Positions 9,126 to 17,019 of a DNA stretch of 64,000 nt are shown here, piece by piece. The DNA is from Streptomyces filipinensis. Its GTDB lineage: Bacteria; Actinomycetota; Actinomycetes; Streptomycetales; Streptomycetaceae. Positions within the stretch are counted from its first letter, which is position 1. Each line of letters begins with the position of its first letter. Both the position numbers and the translations under genes were made by a program. The stretch is taken from contig NZ_BMTD01000004.1 in NCBI RefSeq assembly GCF_014649495.1, forward strand, positions 310,001-374,000, written 5' to 3'. Below the pieces are notes generated by a model. The model saw nothing but the letters and a program-made list of their open reading frames with translations. It was not told the DNA's origin and searched no databases.

Positions 9126-10478
9126 TTAGGCCAGTGCTTCGCGTGCGCGGCGGGCCAGTTCGACCGCGCCGGGCACCCTGCGGCGCTGGTAGACGGCGAG
9201 AGTGGAGCGAAGCGAACTGATCGCCTTGCGGGTGCGGTCGGAGGTCATTCCCTCCATGAGGATCAGGGCCTGGGACCAGGCGGCGACGGCCTCATCGGCT
9301 CGGGCCTGGGCGGCGAGGCTGTCGCCGAGGTCGGCGTAGGTGAGCGCGTGGACGCGCTTGTACTTCTCGGGATCCCAGCGCACCAGTGCGTCGCGGTGCT
9401 GCTGCTCGGTGCCTACGTGGTCCGCGAGGTCGGTCAGTGTGCGGGCAGTGTGGCTGGCGACGGTGCCGGCTGCCGGACCGCTGACGCGGGAATAACTCGG
9501 CTGTGGACCGTCGTCACGTAGGAGGGCGTCTTCGGCGGCGAGCAGGGCTCGAGCCGCTGCGGGCTTCTCGCCCACAGCGGCGTACGCGCGGGCATGGGTG
9601 ATGTGGAGCAGCGCCTCGGTCTGGCCGTCGACGCGGCCCAGGCCGCGGATCAGTGCGCCCTCTACGAGGTCGACGCAGTGGTGGGGCTGCTTGAGGCTGA
9701 GGGCCTGGTGGGCGAGGGCGCGCATCATCCAGGCGGCGTGGCCGTGTGGGTCGGCTTCGCAGGCGAGTTGGTAGCCGACCTGGTAGTAGCGCTGGGCGGC
9801 GCCTTCCTGGCCGAGGTCGTGGTGCTTCCACCCTGCGAGGTAGGCGAGTTCTGCGACCGCTCCGAAGGCTGCCTGGCGTAAGGCTTCGTTCGGGAACCGT
9901 CCGCGGAGCATGGGGGCGGCGGTGTCGGCGAGATACGCGGTGACGGTGGTGAGTCCATGGCCGCCGCCGAGGCGCTCGTCGGCGGCGCTGAAAGCTGCGG
10001 TGATCTGGCGTACGACGTCCACGTCCTCCGCACCGACCAGTGAGCTACCGGAGCGGGCGCGGAGCATGCGCGCTGTGGCTTCGTGGTCATAGGCAAGGGG
10101 CATGGCGACGCCGGCTGCGGTGAAGGCGGCCACGGCCAGGAAGCGTCGGCGTTCGACGTCGGCACGGCCCAGGTCGGTCGCGGCGAGGACGGGATCAGCC
10201 TGCTCGGTCGGTGCCTCGCCTCCGCGGAGACCGATCTCCGTCTCGGAGACCGTGCGGCCTGCTCGCCGGGACAGTGCCTCGGCGAGGTACTGGGCGGTCC
10301 GGCCGGTCGGCTGGCGGGTGCCGTTCACCCAATGGGAGACAGCCGACTTGTTGGTCTGGAGGGTCTCGCCGTTCTCGGCAGCGATGCGTCGGATGTCCTT
10401 TGCCAGAGCCTCGTAGGTGCAGCCCGTCGCCTCGATGGTGTCGCGCAGGCGGGAGTTGGGTTCTCTCTGCGCTGCCAC
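9126..10478 (-). CDS. XRE-family regulator with TPR-like C-terminal domain
   Basis: 450-aa regulator. The N-terminal HTH (about residues 10-60) includes a SxVSHWVNG recognition helix. A linker and the hydrophobic segment RRRFLAVAAFTAAG (about 110-125) follow, then roughly 300 residues of TPR-like helices. This is the common Streptomyces architecture of cytoplasmic HTH-TPR regulators. It is divergent from the 10704-13751 operon across a 225-bp intergenic region and upstream of the Nudix gene. It therefore probably controls both and senses a small molecule or peptide through the TPR domain. Start at ATG 10478. Confidence 0.85.
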   Translation of the reverse strand: MAAQREPNSRLRDTIEATGCTYEALAKDIRRIAAENGETLQTNKSAVSHWVNGTRQPTGRTAQYLAEALSRRAGRTVSETEIGLRGGEAPTEQADPVLAATDLGRADVERRRFLAVAAFTAAGVAMPLAYDHEATARMLRARSGSSLVGAEDVDVVRQITAAFSAADERLGGGHGLTTVTAYLADTAAPMLRGRFPNEALRQAAFGAVAELAYLAGWKHHDLGQEGAAQRYYQVGYQLACEADPHGHAAWMMRALAHQALSLKQPHHCVDLVEGALIRGLGRVDGQTEALLHITHARAYAAVGEKPAAARALLAAEDALLRDDGPQPSYSRVSGPAAGTVASHTARTLTDLADHVGTEQQHRDALVRWDPEKYKRVHALTYADLGDSLAAQARADEAVAAWSQALILMEGMTSDRTRKAISSLRSTLAVYQRRRVPGAVELARRAREALA

Positions 10479-10703
10479 GACCGCCTCCGCTCCGGAGTTG
10501 TAAACCGCGTATACCGCTTTGACTGCCTCTCACCGTACCCACTGTGTGTGACGGCGTGTTCACTGAATATCAGCCGCCCGGCCCGGTCCGACACCGTGAC
10601 CAGGCTCCCCCCTTCGGCCGGGCGGCTCCCTGAAGTTCCGTACACCCGTTCCGGGTTCAGGCATGCCTGTGCCCGAACCCGGCCGATCAGAGACGGAGAC
10701 ACG
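10479..10703. promoter_or_regulatory. Divergent promoter region of the cargo operon
   Basis: 225 bp between the XRE/TPR gene and the first gene of the plus-strand operon. It contains a local AT-rich patch around 10498-10522 (with gtatac at 10509-10516 and tttgac nearby) in otherwise very GC-rich DNA, a likely promoter and operator zone. No perfect long palindrome is visible. Confidence 0.45.
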
Positions 10704-11453
10704 GTGACCACCATCGACACCACGGCCATCACGGTCGAGCTGCCCCAGGCGTTCGACGAGCGCTGGAGCCGACTGCCGGGCATCCAGGTCGACGGCCGGC
10801 GCATCACGATCGACCCGGCCGAGTACTTCTTCCGCTTCGAGTCCAACACCTGGCTCGTCGCCGACTGGGAGCTGGTCAGGTCCCAGCTCCTGGACGTGGA
10901 GGAGACCACCGAGAGCGCGGTCGAGCAGCTCGCCCTGGACTTCATCAAGGCCCACAGTGAGTCCACCTCGGACGCCGCCCGCGTGCTGGCCACCGCCTAC
11001 GAGGTGTACGCCTACCTGTTCCGCGACGAGCACCTCGCCGACCTCGGTCTGCCGCAGATCACCGCCGAGCACCTGCGGATGCTGCGCGAGGCGGCCACGC
11101 TGATGGCGCTCAACAAGGTCGAGCTGGACGGGCACATCTCCAACGTCGGCCCGTGCTGGTTCTTCCCCGCCGCCACCTCGGTCGTATTCGACCTGGACGA
11201 CGAGATGGGCGGGATGCTGGACGAGGTCTACCACGGCAGCTGGTTCAACGAGCACCGCCGCATCGAGTCCATCAAGGCCCACACCGCCCTCGGCGGCCGG
11301 CTCGTGCACGGCTGCCAGTCTGTGCCGGACCAGTCCGGCGGCGTCGTCGCACCCTACGGTGCGTCGATGACCGCCTTCCGCTCCGACCTCGCAGCCTTCA
11401 AGGCCGGCTGGATCGAGCAGGTCTACGCCCACCGCGTCAGCCCTGCCGCGTAG
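10704..11453 (+). CDS. Conserved protein of unknown function, first gene of the cargo operon
   Basis: 249-aa protein starting at GTG 10704 with GGAGA 4 nt upstream. I recognise no catalytic motif. It is acidic, with an N-terminal beta-rich part (about 1-60) that may resemble a small binding domain, a helical middle, and a Cys-Trp-Phe-Phe patch around residue 151. No signal peptide or membrane segment is present. It is followed after 83 bp by the kinase-like gene, then the methyltransferase and HAD genes, so it likely works with them. A longer upstream frame is open to 10083 but overlaps the divergent regulator and is not used. Confidence 0.7.
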   Translation: MTTIDTTAITVELPQAFDERWSRLPGIQVDGRRITIDPAEYFFRFESNTWLVADWELVRSQLLDVEETTESAVEQLALDFIKAHSESTSDAARVLATAYEVYAYLFRDEHLADLGLPQITAEHLRMLREAATLMALNKVELDGHISNVGPCWFFPAATSVVFDLDDEMGGMLDEVYHGSWFNEHRRIESIKAHTALGGRLVHGCQSVPDQSGGVVAPYGASMTAFRSDLAAFKAGWIEQVYAHRVSPAA

Positions 11454-11536
11454 CACCCGCACCGCACGCCAGGCTCCGGGGCGGGCAGGCACCTCTCGCC
11501 TGCCCCGGACGCCCCCACCGCACTGGAGAGCCCTTC

Positions 11537-12448
11537 ATGGACGCGACCCTCAACGCCGAACTCCTGGACAACCTGCTGACCCTCGCCAACCAAACCTGCG
11601 CATCGCGTGAGGAGGTGCGCGTCTGGTCCATGTCCGGCGTCGAGCGTCTGACCTTCACCGACGGCAGCACCGCCATCTTCAAGTACGCCAGGAGGCCCTT
11701 CGACAGGGAGGAACAGGCACTCCGGTTGGCAAAAACGCTCGGCGTCCCCGTTCCTTCCGTTCACGCCTCGGCAGTGCTGGACGGCTGGCTCGGGATGCTG
11801 CTGGAAGACCTCGGCGCTCCCATCCGCGAAGCCGACGACCTCGACGGCGCCGCCGCAGCCGTGGTCCTGCACCGCACCCGCACGGCCGCGGCCCTGCCTG
11901 TCCTCGATCAGGAGGGTCTGCGCGGCCTCCCGGCGCGAGCCTCGGAACACCTCGGCCACCTGCGCAAGGCCGACCGGTGGGAGGACACCCACGACATCGA
12001 GGACGCGCTCGACCGCATCGCCCAAGCCGCCGAAGCGCGCTCGGCCGGCGCCGCGTTCGGCCCGTTCGGCTGGGTGCACTCCGAGTTCCACCCCACCAGC
12101 CTCCACATCGGCCGGCGCGGCTGGCGCCTGCTGGACTTCGCCCGCGCCTTCACCGGCCCCGGCCTGCTCGACCTCGCCAGCTGGCACGGCACCCTCGACA
12201 ACCCCGACCCCGCCCGACTGCGGGTCTTCCTGGAGACGTACGTCAGCGAAGGCGGCACCCCTGACGCCCTCGCCAAGCGTGGCGGGCTTCCGGCCGAGAA
12301 GTGGGCGCTGGGCTGGCACCGCGTCTGGGCCGTCGAGTGGTTCATGGAGCAGTCCATCCGCTGGATCAACGACCCGGCCACAGACCCCGCCTACATCAAG
12401 GCCGTACGCCGGCACCTCACCGACGTCCTCCACCTCCTGGAGGTCTGA
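11537..12448 (+). CDS. Aminoglycoside-phosphotransferase-fold protein with altered catalytic motif
   Basis: 303-aa protein, ATG 11537 with GGAGAG 6 nt upstream. The overall layout is that of APH/choline kinases: an N-lobe with beta strands (FTDGSTAIFKYA), then a C-lobe with the Brenner-type loop H181-S-E183-F-H-P-T-S188 and LLD200F. In active relatives this loop is HxDxxxxN followed by (I/L)D. Here the catalytic Asp is Glu and the Asn is Ser. It may be a pseudokinase or have shifted metal chemistry. It is in an operon with the unknown protein upstream and the methyltransferase 1 bp downstream. Confidence 0.75.
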   Translation: MDATLNAELLDNLLTLANQTCASREEVRVWSMSGVERLTFTDGSTAIFKYARRPFDREEQALRLAKTLGVPVPSVHASAVLDGWLGMLLEDLGAPIREADDLDGAAAAVVLHRTRTAAALPVLDQEGLRGLPARASEHLGHLRKADRWEDTHDIEDALDRIAQAAEARSAGAAFGPFGWVHSEFHPTSLHIGRRGWRLLDFARAFTGPGLLDLASWHGTLDNPDPARLRVFLETYVSEGGTPDALAKRGGLPAEKWALGWHRVWAVEWFMEQSIRWINDPATDPAYIKAVRRHLTDVLHLLEV

Positions 12449-12449
12449 C

Positions 12450-13142
12450 GTGCTTGCCCAGGCGTCCCCCTGGTACGTCCACGCGCTCCAGCGCACCACG
12501 GCCACCCCCGCCGAGCCCCTGTCCGTCCCCGCGCGGATGGAATGGACTACACGGCCCGGCAGCGGACCCGGCGCCGAAATCCTCGCACCGGATCTGCGCC
12601 GCAAGCGACTGCTGGAACTCGGCTGCGGCCCCGGCCACAACGCCGCCCACCTCGCCACCCGCTACGGCGCCCACGTCACCGGCGTCGACCTCGTCGGCCT
12701 ACAGGTCCGCCGAGCCCGCTCCCACTACGGACGGCTGAACAACCTCACCTTCGTCGCCGGACACGCCCTGCACTACCTGCAAGCCTCCGACGAGCGCTTC
12801 GACGCGATCTACTCCGTCTTCGGAGCGATCGGCCTCGTCGCCCCTGAGCTTCTGCTCCCGGCCATCACCCAGCACCTCAAACCCGGATGCACCCTCGCCT
12901 TCTCCGTCCCCCACCCTCAGCGGGGCGGCAGGCGCCCTTCCACCGATGACCGGCCCGGCCGCGACTACGTCACCCTTCCCGACCGCACGCGCCTGCCCAT
13001 CGCGCGCTGGGAGTTCGACGCGGAACGCTGGGAGAAGCACCTCGGACGAGCGGGTCTCTGGCTCGCCTCGGCCCAGGAATTCCACGACGCCCGCCACGGC
13101 CTCTGGCCCACCACCCTGCTGATCACCGCGCGCAAGCTCTGA
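12450..13142 (+). CDS. Class I SAM-dependent methyltransferase
   Basis: 230-aa methyltransferase. Motif I is LELGCGPGH (E56 to G62), followed by an acidic post-I position in GVDLVG, and a motif IV-like YSVFGAIG. The GTG at 12450 has GGAGG 6 nt upstream and begins 1 bp after the kinase-like gene, so the two are translationally coupled. It resembles small-molecule methyltransferases more than DNA methylases: it has no NPPY or DPPY motif and no target-recognition domain. The substrate is unknown. Its fixed neighbours suggest modification of a small metabolite or peptide. Confidence 0.85.
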   Translation: MLAQASPWYVHALQRTTATPAEPLSVPARMEWTTRPGSGPGAEILAPDLRRKRLLELGCGPGHNAAHLATRYGAHVTGVDLVGLQVRRARSHYGRLNNLTFVAGHALHYLQASDERFDAIYSVFGAIGLVAPELLLPAITQHLKPGCTLAFSVPHPQRGGRRPSTDDRPGRDYVTLPDRTRLPIARWEFDAERWEKHLGRAGLWLASAQEFHDARHGLWPTTLLITARKL

Positions 13143-13172
13143 CCCCAGCCCCTGCCCCCCTGGGAGAACCCG

Positions 13173-13751
13173 ATGCGCCCGCCCTACCTGCTTCTCGACA
13201 TCGACGGCGTCCTCATCCCCTTCCCGGACGCGGAAGGAGCCGGCCCCGAGACCCACACCCGCCACGACGTCGTACCCACCGGCCGAACCGCCGACAACCC
13301 AGTCACCATCTGGCTCAACCCAGCCCACGGTCCCCTGCTCATGCACGTGATCCGAACCGGCCTGGTCACCCCCGTCTGGTGCACCAGCTGGCGCCAGGAC
13401 GCCACCACGCTCATCGGCCCGCTCCTCGGCCTCCCGCCCCTGCCACACGTCGAGCTGCCACGTCCGCAGATCACGACCAGCCACCCCAACGGCTACCTGT
13501 GGAAACGCGACCACCTCGACGCCTGGCTCGGCGACGCGCCCGCCATCTGGATCGACGACGACTTCGCCAACCTCGACCACGAATGGGCCAGGGAGCGCAC
13601 CGCCCGTGGCCATGTCACCGCCCTCGTCCAGCCGGACCCGCACGTCGGGCTCCTGGCAGAGCACTTGGTCGAGGTCTTGGCTCGTGCGGCCCTGTTGCCC
13701 GTCGCACGGGCTGATGCCCCAGGTGTCTCATGTGAAGCGAGGGTCGCCTAG
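13173..13751 (+). CDS. HAD-superfamily hydrolase-like protein
   Basis: 192-aa protein with HAD motif I D9-I-D11-G-V-L, a motif II-like Ser/Thr in WCTSW, and motif IV D128-D129-D130-F. It lacks a cap domain, and proteins of this type are often annotated only as HAD-domain proteins. ATG 13173 is preceded by GGGAGAA and lies 30 bp after the methyltransferase. It probably dephosphorylates a product of the same small pathway, but this is inference. The C-terminal 25 residues are low-complexity and run to a stop just before the repeat-rich segment at 13760. Confidence 0.75.
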   Translation: MRPPYLLLDIDGVLIPFPDAEGAGPETHTRHDVVPTGRTADNPVTIWLNPAHGPLLMHVIRTGLVTPVWCTSWRQDATTLIGPLLGLPPLPHVELPRPQITTSHPNGYLWKRDHLDAWLGDAPAIWIDDDFANLDHEWARERTARGHVTALVQPDPHVGLLAEHLVEVLARAALLPVARADAPGVSCEARVA

Positions 13752-13759
13752 ACGACCTA

Positions 13760-13771
13760 TTCCAAGGGGTC
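13760..13771. repeat. Inverted copy of the cassette end repeat
   Basis: attccaaggggt at 13760-13771 is the exact reverse complement of 14279-14290. It also matches most of the repeat at 13821-13841. It marks the left side of the 0.5-kb repeat-flanked segment. Confidence 0.5.
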
Positions 13772-13820
13772 AGTGATCGTAGGCGATGCTCCTTAAAGCA
13801 TGTCGTCGGTCGTCGCTCGT

Positions 13821-13841
13821 CTCCGCAGGCACCCCTTGGAA
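13821..13841 (+). repeat. 21-bp direct repeat, copy 1
   Basis: The core ccgcaggcaccccttgga is shared exactly with 14269-14289. All 21 bases are identical and the match ends sharply on both sides. It lies just upstream of the 13862 gene's ribosome binding site. Confidence 0.75.
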
Positions 13842-13861
13842 CACACCACCAGGAGGAACCA

Positions 13862-14251
13862 ATGACATACCCGCAACCGCTCACCCCCGAGGGGAAACTC
13901 GCCGACGCGAAGAAGCAGCTGAGCCTCCCGCGTATCGTCGCGATCTGCGGCTCCACCCGTTTCATGACCGAGATGACCGAGGCCGATCTGCGGGAGACGA
14001 AAGCTGGAAAGATTGTCGTCAAGCCGGGTTGCGACATGAAGTCGCCGCACGAACTTTGGTCCGATCCTGTCGAGGCCGAGGCGCTGAAGGTTCGACTTGA
14101 CGATCTGCACCGAGCGAAGATCCGGCTCGCTGATGAGGTGCTCGTAGTCGGCGACTACATCGGAGACAGCACCCGAGCCGAAATCGCCTACGCCCGGTCG
14201 CTGGGCAAGCCCGTGCGGTTCACACACCCCGAAGTCGACCCCGCCGCCTGA
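13862..14251 (+). CDS. Nucleoside 2-deoxyribosyltransferase-like protein
   Basis: 129-aa protein with an excellent AGGAGG site 6 nt before ATG 13862. It has an N-terminal Rossmann-type GSTRF loop (30-34) and a conserved segment HRAKIRLADEVLVV, then STRAEIAYA and LGKPVRF, typical of the nucleoside deoxyribosyltransferase/DUF4406 superfamily. Such proteins bind nucleoside or nucleotide and cleave or transfer the N-glycosidic bond. They are common in phages and mobile elements. The gene is exactly bracketed by 21-bp direct repeats. It may act on modified nucleotides or be a stand-alone nucleotide-salvage moron. Confidence 0.7.
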   Translation: MTYPQPLTPEGKLADAKKQLSLPRIVAICGSTRFMTEMTEADLRETKAGKIVVKPGCDMKSPHELWSDPVEAEALKVRLDDLHRAKIRLADEVLVVGDYIGDSTRAEIAYARSLGKPVRFTHPEVDPAA

Positions 14252-14268
14252 CCGCCCGCCCCCGCACC

Positions 14269-14289
14269 CTCCGCAGGCACCCCTTGGAA
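14269..14289 (+). repeat. 21-bp direct repeat, copy 2
   Basis: Identical to 13821-13841. The two copies are 448 bp apart and enclose only the deoxyribosyltransferase-like gene. Together with the inverted piece at 13760-13771, the gene sits in a repeat-bounded unit that could have been inserted or deleted by recombination. Confidence 0.75.
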
Positions 14290-14322
14290 TTGATCACCGA
14301 GGGCGGCAAGACCCGGGAATCG

Positions 14323-14360
14323 CTGATGCCCTCGTCACTAGCAGGGAGCGAGGGCATCAG
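14323..14360. terminator. Bidirectional terminator between cargo and relaxase genes
   Basis: A 12-bp perfect stem (14323-14334 with 14349-14360) and 14-nt loop, between the plus-strand cassette gene and the minus-strand relaxase that ends at 14401. The stem is GC-rich with no T-run, as usual in Streptomyces. Confidence 0.6.
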
Positions 14361-14400
14361 ACTGACGGCTATGGCGGTAGACCGCAGGCCGTGTCGACCC

Positions 14401-16116
14401 CTAGCGACGCTGTCGGTGCCGCTGTCCGATAGGCATCGTTGCCGCAGCCGTGGTCTGGGGGCTGGGGCCCTGCTGGGCGGGGACCGAGCCAGCGATGGTC
14501 GAGCGTCGGCGGGCTGCCTCGGCTCGGCGGTTGGGTGCCGGGTTTCGGCCGGTGTGCTGAATGCGGGCGATGAGGACGCGGGCGGGTTGGCGGGCGGTGG
14601 TCAGTTCTCGCTCTGCGGCGGCATCCTTGAGGAGCTGGTGGGGCTGATGGCCGCGGGCTTCGGCGTCGGCGAGAACGGTGGCGAGTGCAGGCCAGGCCGG
14701 GTCGGTGAGGATCCGCTCGGCGTGGACGGGGACTGCCGCTCGTACGTCGCTGGCCAGGACGCCACACGCTTGTGCCCTTGGGGGCCAGGCTTCGAGTTCG
14801 GTGAGCGTGGGGGTGAGGGCGTGGTCGGCGGCGGTCCGGAGGTGCTGGACTGCCTGGTGGGCCGCTTCGGCTTGGTGGGCGTGGTTCTTTGCTTCGTGCC
14901 AACGTCCGGCGACGATGGCGGCCCAGACGAAACCGGCGAGCAGTGCGGCCAGCGCGCTGCCGTCGGGGCCGGTGGCGGTGTAAACGATGTCGCGGGCCGC
15001 GAGGCGCAGGGCGTGGGCGGCGCGGTCCTCGGCGCGAATCCGGGAGCGCTGGGCTCGACTGAACGCCTTGGATGCAGCCAGGAGTTCGGCACGCAGGTTG
15101 GCGGGTGCCTTCTGGGCGGTGGCTTCAATCAGTTCGCCGAGGGCTGCGATGTGGGCCTGGGCGCGGGTGTCGTCGGCGAGGTCTGCGTGGAGGGTGTCGA
15201 GCGCGTCGGTGGCCTGGTGCCAAGGGGTGCTGGAGCGGTTGCGGCGGGCGGTGGGGTGCTCTTCGGGCTGGCTGGATTCGAGGCGGGCCTTGATCTTGGG
15301 CAGGGAGAGGTCGGGAGCGATCTTGCCTCCGGGGTGGAAGATTTGCTCACCGTTCTCGTTGAGGTCGCCGGGGCGGCCGGCGGCGTAACCGAGGAGGTCT
15401 CCTGACGGGCCGCGTCGGGTCTTGACCTCGATGCCGTCGGCTTCGAGGTAGGCGATGAATTCTTCGGCGCCTGTCACGTGGGGGATGGCGGCGCGGATGC
15501 GGTCCTGGAGCCACTCGGGGCTGGTCTGTTCCCAGCCGAGGCGTTCGGCCTTGTGCATCTCGGCCTGGGTGGGCCGGCGCACACCGGTGCGGTCGCCCTT
15601 CTTCAGCCGACGCAGCCCGTAGTCCTTCTCGATCTCGCGGCAGGCGTCGCCGACGCGCAGGCCGCTGTCGTGGAGTTTGGGGCGGCGGCCGTCTTCGCGG
15701 ACGTTGGTGGCGAGGATGTGGATGTGGTCGTCGGCGTGGCGTACGGCGACCCAGCGGCAGGCCAGGTCGTCGTCGGCGGGGGCGATGCCGGCGGCCTGGA
15801 CGATGCGCTGGGCGATCTCGGCCCACTCGGCGTCGGAGAGGTAGCGGTCCTCGGGCGCGGCGCGGACGGGGCAGTGCCAGACATGGTCGGTGACCGGCTT
15901 GCCGAACTCGCTGTTGCGCAGGCGTACGGGCGCGTCGAGATGGCGGGCGAGTTCGGTGAGCGTGGCGTTCTCATCGCGGCCGGGGTCGGGCCTGCCGAGC
16001 ATGGCGAATCCGGCCACGATGTGCGGGTCGAGGTGTTCGTCGTGGCGTCCGGGACCGTAGAGGTAGGCGAGCAGACCACGGGTGTTGGACCCGGCCGGTT
16101 TGATGGCGGCGATCAC
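14401..16116 (-). CDS. Relaxase / mobilization nuclease
   Basis: 571-aa DNA nickase that would cut at oriT and lead the transferred strand. The N-terminal 250 residues are the relaxase domain. H127-A-D-D-H131-I-H133 is the metal-binding three-histidine motif, and the start MIAAIKPAGSNTRGLLAYLYGPG is typical of actinobacterial mobilization relaxases, with Tyr18/Tyr20 as candidate nucleophiles. The C-terminal half is a long Ala-rich helical region that may bind partners. It overlaps mobC by 4 nt (16113-16116). Elements with TraB-type transfer usually lack such a relaxase, so this marks a mobilizable lineage. Confidence 0.88.
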   Translation of the reverse strand: MIAAIKPAGSNTRGLLAYLYGPGRHDEHLDPHIVAGFAMLGRPDPGRDENATLTELARHLDAPVRLRNSEFGKPVTDHVWHCPVRAAPEDRYLSDAEWAEIAQRIVQAAGIAPADDDLACRWVAVRHADDHIHILATNVREDGRRPKLHDSGLRVGDACREIEKDYGLRRLKKGDRTGVRRPTQAEMHKAERLGWEQTSPEWLQDRIRAAIPHVTGAEEFIAYLEADGIEVKTRRGPSGDLLGYAAGRPGDLNENGEQIFHPGGKIAPDLSLPKIKARLESSQPEEHPTARRNRSSTPWHQATDALDTLHADLADDTRAQAHIAALGELIEATAQKAPANLRAELLAASKAFSRAQRSRIRAEDRAAHALRLAARDIVYTATGPDGSALAALLAGFVWAAIVAGRWHEAKNHAHQAEAAHQAVQHLRTAADHALTPTLTELEAWPPRAQACGVLASDVRAAVPVHAERILTDPAWPALATVLADAEARGHQPHQLLKDAAAERELTTARQPARVLIARIQHTGRNPAPNRRAEAARRRSTIAGSVPAQQGPSPQTTAAATMPIGQRHRQRR

Positions 16117-17003
16117 GCGGCTGCCTCCGTCTCCGGATCGGTGGGCTGGCGCAGGGCCTCGGCGATCAGCTCCAGCAGGTCGTGGAGCTCGGCCAGGCGC
16201 TCGCGAATGTCGGACGGGGCCTGGTCGCTGTTGAGGGCACGGGCGATCTGGTTGACGTTGACGCCGATCCGGTTGAGCTGGCGCAGGACCTGAGCGCGGA
16301 AGACGTGGGTGCGGCGGCGGTCCTCGGACAGGGGCAGGTTGGCGGTGAACCGGCCGGCGAGGAAGGCGAGGACGATGTCGGCGGCGAAACCGGACTCGCC
16401 CTTGTAGCCGTGCTGGGTCGCTGCCTCCTGAAGCTGGGTGTGCTCGTCGCCGGTGAAGCGCAGGGGGCCCACTCGGACGACGCGCTTGGTGCCGGTGAAG
16501 CGGCGGATCGTGGGCTGCACTTTCTGCACGGCGGGCTCGCCGACTGTGGTCTCGGCGGCACGGACGGGGCGAAGGACTTCGCGCTGGGCGGCATGGAGCG
16601 AGTCCGGGTCGGGGCTGCCTTCGGCCCCGCCCTCCTGGTCCTGCGCCCCCTGGCGCTGGGCCGTCTCCGCCACCCCCGGGGCGGAGACCCCCGAAGACCG
16701 GCCTTGAGTCGGACTCGGGGTACTACTGGCTCCGCCGGGGGCCACCCGTCCGAACGCACGCCGCAGACGGTTCATCAGCGTAGGGGACTTCGTCAGCGGT
16801 ATCGGCACGTCGTGAGTGTCTTCGGGGCGGTGCGGGTCGTGCGTCACGGGCGGTGCTCCAGGAGAGGTGGGGAAGGCGGGCAGTTCCGCAGGAGGGGGCG
16901 GCGGAGTGGGGGCGGTCACCGCGTCGTCCGCAGATGTGGAGAAGCGGGCGGTGAGTGAGACGGGTGGCCGACTGGCCGGGGTGACCGGAGGAGTTCCGGT
17001 CAC
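16113..17003 (-). CDS. mobC: MobC-like relaxosome accessory protein
   Basis: 296-aa protein. The N-terminal 150 residues are Pro/Gly/Ala-rich and look disordered. The C-terminal 140 residues match the MobC family, with a ribbon-helix-helix-like region (RRFTGTKR to GESGFAADIVLAFLAG) followed by the signature RAQVLRQLNRIGVNVNQIARAL. It would bind oriT DNA and help the relaxase open the strands. Its stop overlaps the relaxase start, so they form a mobilization operon. oriT probably lies near, in 17004-17020 or in the repeat region upstream of 17818. Confidence 0.85.
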   Translation of the reverse strand: MTGTPPVTPASRPPVSLTARFSTSADDAVTAPTPPPPPAELPAFPTSPGAPPVTHDPHRPEDTHDVPIPLTKSPTLMNRLRRAFGRVAPGGASSTPSPTQGRSSGVSAPGVAETAQRQGAQDQEGGAEGSPDPDSLHAAQREVLRPVRAAETTVGEPAVQKVQPTIRRFTGTKRVVRVGPLRFTGDEHTQLQEAATQHGYKGESGFAADIVLAFLAGRFTANLPLSEDRRRTHVFRAQVLRQLNRIGVNVNQIARALNSDQAPSDIRERLAELHDLLELIAEALRQPTDPETEAAA

Positions 17004-17019
17004 CCTGTAGGGATTCCGG

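Noticed and set aside
10083..11453. Long upstream-extended frame of the 249-aa protein
   Set aside because: The 5' part lies antisense over the XRE regulator. A good ribosome site and natural start are at 10704.
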